A DNA stretch of 12,675 bases, taken from contig CALHQV010000087.1 of NCBI GenBank assembly GCA_938038035.1, positions 1 to 12,675 of the forward strand, written 5' to 3'. The position numbers were made by a program, and so were the translations under genes. Of this stretch, positions 1 to 7,900 are shown in pieces. The notes under the pieces are model-generated. The model was not told the DNA's origin. It did no database searches and saw only the letters and a list, made by a program, of their open reading frames with translations. The DNA is from an uncultured Gemella sp. (GTDB lineage Bacteria; Bacillota; Bacilli; Staphylococcales; Gemellaceae). Each line of letters begins with the position of its first letter. Within the stretch, counting starts at the first letter, position 1.

Positions 1-12
1 AAATATATTCAT

Positions 13-67
13 AAAAAATATAGCGAGAGTGACTCAAGATCGATTTTTGAGTCACTCACACTTTTTT
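13..67 (-). terminator. Intrinsic terminator after the DUF438/hemerythrin/PAS gene, probably bidirectional
   Basis: There is a perfect 11-bp inverted repeat, GAGTGACTCAA at 27-37 and TTGAGTCACTC at 47-57, with a 9-nt loop. The stem begins 11 nt after the stop codon of the minus-strand gene. Downstream on the minus strand is a T-rich stretch (TATATTTTTT, about 22-13), a few bases away from the stem. On the plus strand a T6 run at 62-67 follows the same stem, so it could also stop transcription arriving from the left. The stem is seen directly. The two-way function is inferred. Confidence 0.88.
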
Positions 68-68
68 A

Positions 69-1406
69 TTATTCTAATCCCCTATAATAATCACTATCTA
101 TTTCTCTATAAGGAGCTATATCCTGAACGTATTCTAATACTCCTTGAAATTCACCGTTTTCATCATATACACCTGCATAAGTAACATGAACAAACTTCTC
201 TCTTGATTCTGATTTAAACCACATTTCATACTTGTCTTTTTTTCTATCTCGCAAGTTCTTCATTATAGTTTTAACTTTCTCTAAGTATTTTGGAGGATGA
301 CATAATTCTACATTTCTACCTACTTGACCAGGTGTGCGTTTAAAGATCATCTCATCTTCTGAACAATGATTATTATAATATTGGAAAACTTCGTCTTTAT
401 TAACAAAGGTAATTTCCATCGGAAGATGATTTAAAATTAAATCAATTTGATCCAATGATAGATATCCATTTCCAATTTTTTGTGGAACATCTCTTTTTAG
501 ATTTTCTTCTTTACCTTCTTTTGGTTTGTAGGTAATAGTGAATTCTCCTTCAGGTGTTTGAATTACTTTTGTTAATTTCCCTTCGCTTACTTCTATAACT
601 TCACTGTCATCACTAGAAATTTGAGTTTCAAAATCTTCTCTATGAGGTATCCACTCTTCTTGAGGTCGAATTATTGCATAACCGTAAGCATCACTATCTT
701 TTGCTATACTCAACCAATCGTCTTGAGTGAATGTTTCTAATAATATCATCAGAAGTATCGACTCTTCTTTAAAGATCATTTCCTCGAATTCTTTAACAAA
801 AACTTCAAACTTCTTCTTAACAACCTCTATCTCTGCATTAGGTAATTTCTCCGCTTCTTCTTTCGCCAGTTTGAACAAATCTCTTATTTCATCATCAACA
901 CCCCACATAACCTTAGGTGGTGCATCGTGACCATATTTCTCCATTATGGGAAACATAAGTTCTTCTTTGCGTTTATAGTGAATATCGAACTGCCCTAATA
1001 ATTGTAATTGACGAAGCAATCCTTTTAAAACTGCTTCTTTAGTTTCACCTTCATCTAATTTAGCATAGTTATCTAAAATTCGGCGAACTCGAATAATTGC
1101 AGCTCTTAAAGCCAAATTCTCTTGTTTAAACACTTGAACAGGATGTCCTGGATGCTCACTGTCTTCGACTTCTACGTTTTTTATTGCGCCTTTAAATAGA
1201 TTGGCATGTACATTACATAACTTCATTACATCTTCAAAAGTTACGCCAGAATCCGAGTTCATAAGCTCATGCTCCATTAAAGATATCTCAATAGCAGATA
1301 CTCCAGAAAAATGCTCATCAAATTCAGCTTGTACTGACTCTGCAGATTCCCCGTTATGAAGTCGTAATAATATATCTCGTAAAACTTCAATTCTCTTTGT
1401 AGCCAT
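69..1406 (-). CDS. DUF438 / hemerythrin-like / PAS domain protein (445 aa)
   Basis: This is a soluble three-part protein with no signal peptide or membrane segment. Residues about 9-75 match the DUF438 style, about 81-226 form a hemerythrin-like helical bundle, and about 310-435 a PAS domain of the PAS_10 type. The hemerythrin part has H143, E148/E149, a Phe-Pro pair, W168, D171/D172 and E214/E215. These fit the DUF438-linked family pattern as I remember it. It has only four histidines (85, 88, 143, 160), fewer than the five His ligands of classical hemerythrins. The PAS part carries GRNVELCHPPK (363-373), a family signature. The start ATG shares one base with the stop of the upstream DUF1858 gene (TAATG), so translation is probably coupled. 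Known relatives are described only broadly. A role in oxygen, nitric oxide or iron sensing, or in Fe-S repair, is inferred from the hemerythrin fold and not shown here. Confidence 0.9.
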   Translation of the reverse strand: MATKRIEVLRDILLRLHNGESAESVQAEFDEHFSGVSAIEISLMEHELMNSDSGVTFEDVMKLCNVHANLFKGAIKNVEVEDSEHPGHPVQVFKQENLALRAAIIRVRRILDNYAKLDEGETKEAVLKGLLRQLQLLGQFDIHYKRKEELMFPIMEKYGHDAPPKVMWGVDDEIRDLFKLAKEEAEKLPNAEIEVVKKKFEVFVKEFEEMIFKEESILLMILLETFTQDDWLSIAKDSDAYGYAIIRPQEEWIPHREDFETQISSDDSEVIEVSEGKLTKVIQTPEGEFTITYKPKEGKEENLKRDVPQKIGNGYLSLDQIDLILNHLPMEITFVNKDEVFQYYNNHCSEDEMIFKRTPGQVGRNVELCHPPKYLEKVKTIMKNLRDRKKDKYEMWFKSESREKFVHVTYAGVYDENGEFQGVLEYVQDIAPYREIDSDYYRGLE

Positions 1407-1639
1407 TAGTCTAACCCTACTACTTCATATCCATTAGCTTCTAATGTAGCAATAATTGTTTCAAGTTTAATTCCTGCCAACTTCGAACCCATTCTAAGTG
1501 AAGTCTTTCTACCTACAGTATTTCTCATAATCGGATTAGCCAAAGGCTTAAACCCTAAATCCACTAAAATATCCAATACTTCTGGATGCTTATCAACAAC
1601 TTGTGCAACTGGTATACTCACATCAATAATATTATCCAT
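1406..1639 (-). CDS. DUF1858 domain protein (77 aa)
   Basis: This small acidic-to-neutral cytosolic protein is made almost entirely of one DUF1858 domain. The pattern of a conserved start (IIDVSIPVAQVVDKHPE), a central Gly-Phe and NP, and a C-terminal helix fits that family and the related N-terminal ScdA/RIC domain. It contains no cysteine, so it is not the redox-disulfide (CxxC) branch found beside hybrid cluster proteins. A Shine-Dalgarno-like GTGAGG sits about nine bases before the ATG. It is the first gene of a two-gene unit with the hemerythrin/PAS protein, and the two share one base (TAATG). DUF1858 domains often occur next to or fused with hemerythrin or DUF438 proteins, so a partner role is likely. 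No biochemical function can be read from the sequence. Confidence 0.88.
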   Translation of the reverse strand: MDNIIDVSIPVAQVVDKHPEVLDILVDLGFKPLANPIMRNTVGRKTSLRMGSKLAGIKLETIIATLEANGYEVVGLD

Positions 1640-1674
1640 TTCTTATTACCTCACTACCTTATATTATTACTATA

Positions 1675-1683
1675 ATTATATCA
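1675..1683 (-). promoter_or_regulatory. Extended -10 promoter of the DUF1858-DUF438 unit
   Basis: Read on the minus strand the site is TGATATAAT: a perfect TATAAT (1680-1675) with the TG of an extended -10 one base upstream (1683-1682). No good -35 hexamer lies at 16-18 bp, which is acceptable for an extended -10 promoter. A start near 1668 would give a leader of about 28 nt before the DUF1858 ATG. The site lies downstream of the pyrE terminator, so the unit can be expressed independently of the pyr operon. The start point is predicted only. Confidence 0.65.
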
Positions 1684-1690
1684 TAAGCCA

Positions 1691-1707
1691 TTGATAATCG
1701 CTATCAA
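1691..1707. promoter_or_regulatory. Fur-box-like palindrome overlapping the -35 region of the DUF1858 promoter
   Basis: The 17-bp palindrome TTGATA-ATCGC-TATCAA is centred on a single base. Its inner 15 bases (1692-1706, TGATAATCGCTATCA) match the 7-1-7 Fur consensus TGATAAT-N-ATTATCA at 12 of 14 positions, and a PerR-type box at 10 of 14. It would cover roughly -24 to -38 relative to the predicted start, where a bound repressor would block RNA polymerase. The palindrome is seen directly. Assignment to Fur is an inference; another Fur-family or unrelated regulator is possible. Confidence 0.5.
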
Positions 1708-1724
1708 ATTAAAAATTATAATGT

Positions 1725-1765
1725 AAAAAGATGTAACCTAAGACTTTCATCTAAGCTACATCTTT
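1725..1765 (-). terminator. Intrinsic terminator at the end of the pyr operon, after pyrE
   Basis: The arms 1727-1741 and 1751-1765 pair over 15 bp in the minus-strand RNA. Nine outer Watson-Crick pairs (AAAGAUGUA with UACAUCUUU) are followed by an inner part containing three G-U pairs, and the loop is 9 nt. A run of five U follows, three of them inside the stem, and a second U-rich patch lies about 10 nt further on. The hairpin begins about 60 nt after the pyrE stop. The short U-tract suggests some read-through into the next unit may occur. Confidence 0.8.
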
Positions 1766-1825
1766 AATATTACTTTATATACTTTATTTCTTTGAAATTA
1801 ATCTCAATCTGATTAAAAACTTTTC

Positions 1826-2440
1826 TTACAAATTATTTCTCCACTCAAGAAGTTTTTCTACATCCTCTTGTTTGATATAATCACTCGCTACCGCTTCTTC
1901 TATTAAGTAGTTATAGTTAGTTAATGTGTGGTACTCTACTTTATCTGCAGCAAAGGCATCTTGTGCTTTCTTAAGCTCATAACTGAATATTGCAACAACT
2001 CCTAGGACCACTGCACCAGCTTCCTCTAATGCTTTAGCAACTTTTAATGAAGATAATCCCGTTGAGATTAAGTCTTCAATAATAACAACTTTTTGTCCTT
2101 CTAATAATCTACCTTCGATTTGATTTGTTTTCCCATGTTTTTTAGCTGAGTCCCTAACGTAAATCATAGGTAAGTCTAATACTTCACTTACCCATGCAGC
2201 GTGAGGAATACCTGCTGTTGCAGTACCAGCTACTACTTCTACTTCTGGGAATTTAGCTTTAATTACTTCACTCATACCAGCTGATATTTCACGACGAATC
2301 GCAGGATATGACATTGTAATTCTGTTATCACAGTAAATTGGTGATTTAATTCCAGATGTCCAAGTGAAATAATCATTTGGTCTTAATGCCACTGCTTCAA
2401 TATCTAATAAGTATTTTGCTATTTTTCTTTCTAATGCCAT
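1826..2440 (-). CDS. pyrE: Orotate phosphoribosyltransferase (204 aa)
   Basis: This is the fifth step of UMP synthesis: it joins orotate to PRPP, giving OMP and pyrophosphate, in the cytosol. The type I PRTase PRPP-binding motif VVIIEDLISTGLS is at 118-130, with the acidic pair E122-D123. The substrate segment FTWTSGIKSPIYCDNR is at 25-40. The flexible catalytic loop (about 96-110) carries K100, K101 and H102 followed by the family-typical NQIEG. Length is normal for the family. A good ribosome site (AGGAG) stands about 8 nt before the ATG. It is the last gene of the operon, 34 nt after pyrF, and a terminator follows. OMP decarboxylase (PyrF) takes its product. Confidence 0.97.
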   Translation of the reverse strand: MALERKIAKYLLDIEAVALRPNDYFTWTSGIKSPIYCDNRITMSYPAIRREISAGMSEVIKAKFPEVEVVAGTATAGIPHAAWVSEVLDLPMIYVRDSAKKHGKTNQIEGRLLEGQKVVIIEDLISTGLSSLKVAKALEEAGAVVLGVVAIFSYELKKAQDAFAADKVEYHTLTNYNYLIEEAVASDYIKQEDVEKLLEWRNNL

Positions 2441-2474
2441 GTTCTTCTCCTTTATTGTATCTGTATATCTGATT

Positions 2475-3173
2475 TTATTTTACAAATTGACTTTTAATAA
2501 GTTTATAAACTTCAAGTGGATTTTCTGATTTAGTTATAGAACGCCCAACCACGATATGTGTACTTCCTTCTTCATTAGCAACAGCTGGAGTTGCTACACG
2601 TTTTTGATCTCCAACTTCATCTGTTTCTAATCTTATTCCTGGAGTTACTTTTAAGAAGTCATCTCCACAGTTTTCTCTAATTAATCTTGCTTCCCAAACT
2701 GACGAAACTACTCCATCAAGTCCTGCTTTTTTAGCTAGTTTAGCATAATTAATTACGCTCTCTTCTAGAGATACAGAAATTAGTTGCTCGTCTTTCATCG
2801 CTTCTTCTGATGTAGAAGTTAATTGTGTTATCGCTATTACATTAGTATCTACACTACCGCCTTCAACCATTCCTCGTTTTGCTGCCTTAAGCATTTCATA
2901 ACCACCTGCAGCATGTACAGTAAGAATATCAACTTTAAATTTTGCTAATCCTTTTGTCGCACCATAAACTGTATTAGGGATATCATGTAGTTTAAGATCT
3001 AAGAATATCTTGTGTCCTAATTCTTTGATTTTTTCAATAACAACAGGTCCATTCTGTAGGTATAATTCCATTCCTACTTTTACAAATAATTTTTCTTCAC
3101 CAAATTTTTCTAAAAAACTTAAAGTATCTTCCAAAGTTGGAAAGTCTAACGCTATTATTACATCTTTATTCAT
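2475..3173 (-). CDS. pyrF: Orotidine-5'-phosphate decarboxylase (232 aa)
   Basis: This catalyses the last step to UMP, cofactor-free removal of CO2 from OMP. It is a single TIM barrel of the short bacterial type, close in length to the usual 230-240 residues. The catalytic charge network is visible: D10, K32 and the DLKLHDIP segment with D59, K61 and D64. The phosphate-binding end (PGIR about 178-181, and VVGRSIT at 208-214) is also present. A clear AAAGGAG ribosome site precedes the ATG. Only 14 nt separate it from the pyrD stop codon. No unusual residues were noticed. Confidence 0.97.
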   Translation of the reverse strand: MNKDVIIALDFPTLEDTLSFLEKFGEEKLFVKVGMELYLQNGPVVIEKIKELGHKIFLDLKLHDIPNTVYGATKGLAKFKVDILTVHAAGGYEMLKAAKRGMVEGGSVDTNVIAITQLTSTSEEAMKDEQLISVSLEESVINYAKLAKKAGLDGVVSSVWEARLIRENCGDDFLKVTPGIRLETDEVGDQKRVATPAVANEEGSTHIVVGRSITKSENPLEVYKLIKSQFVK

Positions 3174-3187
3174 AATATTTCTCCTTT

Positions 3188-4102
3188 TTATTTATATGCA
3201 CGACCACGAAGTTCTAGTATATGTTCTACACCTAGTTCATCAAGGGCCGCTTCTAACTTATCGATAATTTTTGGGCAGGCGTATGGATCTGTAAAATTTG
3301 CTGTACCTACAGCTACTGCACTCGCTCCAGCAGAGATAAAGTCGATAACATCCCACTCATCCATAATTCCTCCCATACCTATAATAGGAATGTTTACAGC
3401 TTGGCTCACCTGATAAACCATTCTTATAGCTACAGGTTTAATCGCAGGTCCTGATAATCCTCCAGTTACGTTCGCAATTATTGGTTTTCCTGTCTTTTTA
3501 TCTAACCTTACCCCTACTAAAGTATTTATCATTGTAATACCATCAGCTCCACCTTCTTCAACCGCTTTTGCCATCGCTACGATATCAGTAACATTAGGGG
3601 ATAATTTCACATAAACAGGTACACTAGATACCTCTTTTACTTTTCTAGTTAAGTTTTTTGCTGTTTCAGGATCTGTACCGAACTGAATTCCTCCATGTTT
3701 AACATTAGGACAAGATATATTTAATTCTAATGCATGAACATTTGGTGCTTTACTAATATGTTCCGCTACATAGACATAATCATCTATTTCACTTCCTGCC
3801 ACATTAGCAATAATAGGAACATCATATTTTTCTAATTCTTTTAATTTAGTTTCTAATATTTCATGAACTCCTGGATTTTGTAATCCTATTGCATTTAACA
3901 TACCACTAGAAGTTTCGGCAACACGTGGTGTAGGATTTCCAAAACGCGGTTCTTTAGTTGCTGCCTTAATCATGATTGCTCCAAGTCTGCTTAAATCATA
4001 AAAGTTAGCATATTCTAAACCAAATGCAAAGCATCCCGATGCTGGCATTACAGGATTTTTTAAATCTAAGCCTGGTAATTTTACTCGTAATCTTTCGTTC
4101 AT
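3188..4102 (-). CDS. pyrD: Dihydroorotate dehydrogenase, class 1B catalytic subunit (304 aa)
   Basis: This is the FMN subunit that oxidises dihydroorotate to orotate in the cytosol. It uses a cysteine as catalytic base, here C131 in the segment ELNISCPN (126-133), which marks the class 1 enzymes. The substrate loop NAIGLQNPG (70-78) and the FMN phosphate-binding region (IGMGGI at 241-246, AVAVGTANF at 262-270) are present. Class 1B is chosen because pyrK, encoding the FAD/2Fe-2S electron-transfer partner, lies directly upstream. Together they pass electrons to NAD+ rather than quinone or fumarate. The start is supported by a perfect AGGAGG whose first bases belong to the pyrK stop codon (TAGGAGG), so translation of the two subunits is very likely coupled. 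Confidence 0.97.
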   Translation of the reverse strand: MNERLRVKLPGLDLKNPVMPASGCFAFGLEYANFYDLSRLGAIMIKAATKEPRFGNPTPRVAETSSGMLNAIGLQNPGVHEILETKLKELEKYDVPIIANVAGSEIDDYVYVAEHISKAPNVHALELNISCPNVKHGGIQFGTDPETAKNLTRKVKEVSSVPVYVKLSPNVTDIVAMAKAVEEGGADGITMINTLVGVRLDKKTGKPIIANVTGGLSGPAIKPVAIRMVYQVSQAVNIPIIGMGGIMDEWDVIDFISAGASAVAVGTANFTDPYACPKIIDKLEAALDELGVEHILELRGRAYK

Positions 4103-4111
4103 AAATTCCTC

Positions 4112-4876
4112 CTATAATGCTATTTCTTTCGAATCATATACAGGTCCATCATAACAAACACGCGAGATAGAACCATCGATTTTTTCACAAACACATGCAT
4201 AACAAGCACCTACTCCACAAGCCATTCTCTCTTCTAATGAAATATAACCCATTTTTTCTTCATCCATTTTAGTCAGTGCTTTTAACATAGCAAATGGACC
4301 ACAACTATAATACTTATCATAGTCAACTTCATAATTTTTTATAACATCAGTAACAAAACCTTTTTCTCCATAACTTCCATCAGCTGTAGCCACATAAGTT
4401 GTGCCAAGCTCTGCAAATTTTTCTTCATAAAACACATCTTTAACATTATTAAAACCTAAAATATGTACAGTGTTTACCCCTTGTTTTCTAAATTGCTTTG
4501 CAAGTTCATATAATGGTGGAACTCCAATTCCTCCACCTACTAGCAATGCAGTTTGCCCTTTTTCTAGCGTATAAACATCATATCCTTTTCCTAATGGTCC
4601 TAATACATCAACTAAATTACCCGCTTCTAATTCAGATATTTTCTTAGTACCTGCTCCATCTGCTCTGTAAACCATGACAAATGTATTTTTTTCCTTATTA
4701 ATTTCACAAATTGAAATAGGTCTTCTTAATAAAAACTCATAACTATTGCTAACTTTAATATTTACGAATTGTCCTGGTGTATTCATTTCTTCAACTACAT
4801 CACCTTGTAATTCAATTCTAAATATTTTATCTGCAATTTGTTCATTACTAATTACTGTTGCTAAATAAGTATCCAT
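4112..4876 (-). CDS. pyrK: Dihydroorotate dehydrogenase B, FAD/2Fe-2S electron-transfer subunit (254 aa)
   Basis: PyrK moves electrons from the FMN of PyrD through a 2Fe-2S cluster and FAD to NAD+, completing the heterotetrameric class 1B enzyme. It has a ferredoxin-reductase fold. The FAD motif RRPISI is at 51-56, the NAD-binding glycine loop VGGGIGVPP at 113-121, and a C-terminal cluster-binding region holds C220, C225, C228 and C241 (spacing C-x4-C-x2-C-x12-C). An extra cysteine, C230, lies inside the last spacing. Length is normal. The start is backed by GAAGGAG seven bases upstream. A hairpin in the 57-nt gap after carB may set its expression relative to the upstream genes. Nine bases separate it from pyrD. 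Confidence 0.96.
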   Translation of the reverse strand: MDTYLATVISNEQIADKIFRIELQGDVVEEMNTPGQFVNIKVSNSYEFLLRRPISICEINKEKNTFVMVYRADGAGTKKISELEAGNLVDVLGPLGKGYDVYTLEKGQTALLVGGGIGVPPLYELAKQFRKQGVNTVHILGFNNVKDVFYEEKFAELGTTYVATADGSYGEKGFVTDVIKNYEVDYDKYYSCGPFAMLKALTKMDEEKMGYISLEERMACGVGACYACVCEKIDGSISRVCYDGPVYDSKEIAL

Positions 4877-4892
4877 CCAAATGCTCCTTCTG

Positions 4893-4923
4893 TAAGAAAA
4901 GGGGAAAATTTTTCCCCTTCTTC
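4893..4923 (-). promoter_or_regulatory. Intercistronic hairpin between carB and pyrK
   Basis: The 57-nt carB-pyrK gap contains a symmetric AAGGGGAA / TTCCCCTT stem (4899-4906 with 4912-4919). It can be lengthened across one bulged base to about 4896-4923. On the minus strand a short broken U-rich run (UUUUCUU) follows, and the pyrK ribosome site comes soon after. It looks like a weak terminator or an mRNA-stabilising hairpin. The structure is seen; the role is inferred. Confidence 0.55.
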
Positions 4924-4933
4924 ATTTTTTATT

Positions 4934-7900
4934 TTATAGTGGTAATATATCAAATGAGATTGATTCTAGTACTTTTAGTAGCGCATCTGCTGTATCTAAT
5001 GATGTTAAACATACAACCTCTTGCTCACTCGCTACACGGCGAATCTTGAATCCGTCTTTTGTTACATCTTTATCTTTTGAAGTAGTATTAACTACAACAT
5101 CCACATCTCCATTATATATAGCGTCAAGTACACTATAGTCACTTTGATTAATTTTTCCTACTGGAGTAACTCTTAATCCGTGTTCATCTAAGTACTTGGC
5201 TGTTCCTTCTGTAGCTAATAGGTTATATCCTAAGTCGAAGAATCGTTTTGCTATATTTAATGCTTCTTCTTTATCATCATTACTAATTGTGAATAAGATA
5301 TTTCCTTGATCACTTACTTTGATTCCTGCTGCAAGAAGTCCTTTGTAAAGTGATTTTTCTAGAGTTCTATCACTTCCCATTACTTCTCCAGTTGATTTCA
5401 TCTCAGGTCCAAGAGTAGTATCAACATCTTTTAGTTTTTGGAAACTAAATACCGGTACTTTAGTGTAAACATTCTGTGCTTCTGGTAATAATCCAGTTTC
5501 ATATCCTTTAGATTTTAAAGTTTCTCCAATGATAGCTCCAGCAGCAAGTTTTGCCATTGGAACTCCTGTGATTTTACTTAAGAATGGTACAGTTCTTGAG
5601 CTTCGTGGGTTAACTTCTAGTACGAATACTTCACCTTTACTTATTACATATTGAATATTTAATAATCCAACGATGTTTAATCCTTTTGCTAATTTAATTG
5701 TATATTCTATTAACTTAGCTTTTTCACCTTCTGTTAGGGTTTGAGGTGGATATACCGCTATTGAGTCACCTGAGTGAACCCCTGCTCTTTCGATGTGTTC
5801 CATAATACCTGGAATAATTACTGTTTCACCATCACTAATAGCATCTACTTCTATCTCACGACCTACTAAATATCTGTCAGTTAGTACTGGGTGTTCTGGT
5901 GTAAGTTTTACAGCTGTCTTCATATAACGACGTAATTCAGCTTCTTCATAAACTATTTCCATAGCTCGTCCACCTAGTACGTATGATGGTCTTACTAATA
6001 CAGGGTATCCAATTTCTTCTGCATTTTTAACTGCTGTTTCTACATCAAATGCAGTTTTTCCAAGTGGTTGTGGAATGTCTAGTTTATGTAATAATTCTTC
6101 AAATTTATCTCTATCTTCTGCATTATCGATTTCTTCTAAAGCTGTACCTAGAATTTTCACACCGTGTTTTTCTAATTTAGCAGCAAGGTTAATTGCTGTT
6201 TGTCCACCGAATTGAACTACAACTCCTAATGGATTTTCATGATTAATTATCGCCATCACATCTTCTTCAGTTAATGGCTCGAAGTACAGTTTATCAGAGA
6301 TTGTAAAATCTGTAGAAACTGTTTCTGGGTTATTATTAACAATGATTGCTTCATATCCTGCATCTTTAATCGCCATTACCGCATGTACTGTTGCGTAGTC
6401 GAACTCTACCCCTTGTCCAATTCGGATAGGACCAGATCCTAGTACAACAATTTTTTTCTTATCGCTAACGATTGATTCTTCTTCTTGTTCATAACTTGAG
6501 TAAAAGTATGGTGTTTCAGATACGAATTCAGCTGCACATGTATCAACCATTTTAAATACTGGTGTTATTTTGTTTTCTTGACGAAGGTTGTAGATATCAT
6601 CTTCAGTCACTCCCCATCTGTGAGCAATTACTTTATCAGAGAATCCATATTTTTTAGCATATTCTAATAAATCTAAATTCCCAACATTGTCTTTTAATTC
6701 ATGTTCGATATCAATGATATTTTGCATTTTCTCTAAGAAGAACATATCGATTTTTGTAATATCGTGAATATCTTTTGTGCTTTGTCCACGTCTTAAAGCT
6801 TCTCCGATAAAGAATAATCTTTCATCTCCAGCTTGCTTAATCTTGTCAATAATTTCTTCTAACGTGAAATCATCTCCATTAGGTAATCCTAGGTGGTGTA
6901 CTCCATATTCTAATGAACGGATAGCTTTTAGTAAACTTTCTTCATAAGTTCTACCCATCGCCATTACTTCACCAGTAGCTTTCATTTGTGTTCCTAATTT
7001 TCTATCCGCATTTTCAAATTTATCAAATGGGAAACGTGGAATTTTACTTACTACATAGTCAAGCGTTGGTTCGAAACATGCATATGAGTTTTGAGTAACT
7101 GGGTTTATAATTTCATCAAGAGTTAAACCTACAGCAATTTTCGCTGCAATTTTCGCAATCGGATATCCTGTTGCTTTTGAAGCTAAAGCTGATGAACGTG
7201 ATACCCTTGGGTTAACTTCGATAATATAGTATTTGAATGAATTTGGATCAAGTGCAAGTTGTACGTTACATCCACCTTCAATTTTCAAAGCTCTAATTAT
7301 TTTTAATGATACATTACGTAGCATGTGGTACTCTCTGTCTGTTAATGTTTGAGAAGGTGCTACTACTACTGAATCCCCTGTGTGAATCCCAACAGGGTCA
7401 ATGTTTTCCATGTTACATACAACAATCGCTGTATCGTTAGAATCACGCATTACTTCGTATTCAATTTCTTTAAATCCAGCAATAGATTTTTCTAATAAAC
7501 ATTGAGTAACTGGTGAATAGTGTAATCCACTACTTACGATTTCTTCTAAATCTTTCTCATCGTAACAGATACCTCCACCTGTTCCTCCCATAGTGAAGGC
7601 AGGACGAACAATTACCGGATATCCTATTTCAGCAACAAATTCTCTCGCTTCATCTAAAGTTGTAATAATCGCTGATTCTGGAACTGGTTCATTAAGTTCA
7701 TTCATAAGATCACGGAATAATTCTCTATCCTCTGCTTGTTCGATTGAACTTAATTTCGTTCCTAGTAATTCAACTCCGTATTTATCTAAGATTCCACTTT
7801 TGTGTAACTCTACCGCAAGGTTAAGCCCCACTTGTCCTCCTAATGTTGGAAGTAATGCATCAGGTCTTTCTTTTCTGATAATTTTACTTACAAACTCAAG

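Noticed and set aside
1691..1707. Reading the palindrome as an FNR site or a CcpA cre site
   Set aside because: FNR sites have TTGAT-N4-ATCAA, but here the spacer is seven. The best cre alignment has three mismatches and the palindrome centre is a single base. The Fur-type 7-1-7 pattern fits better.
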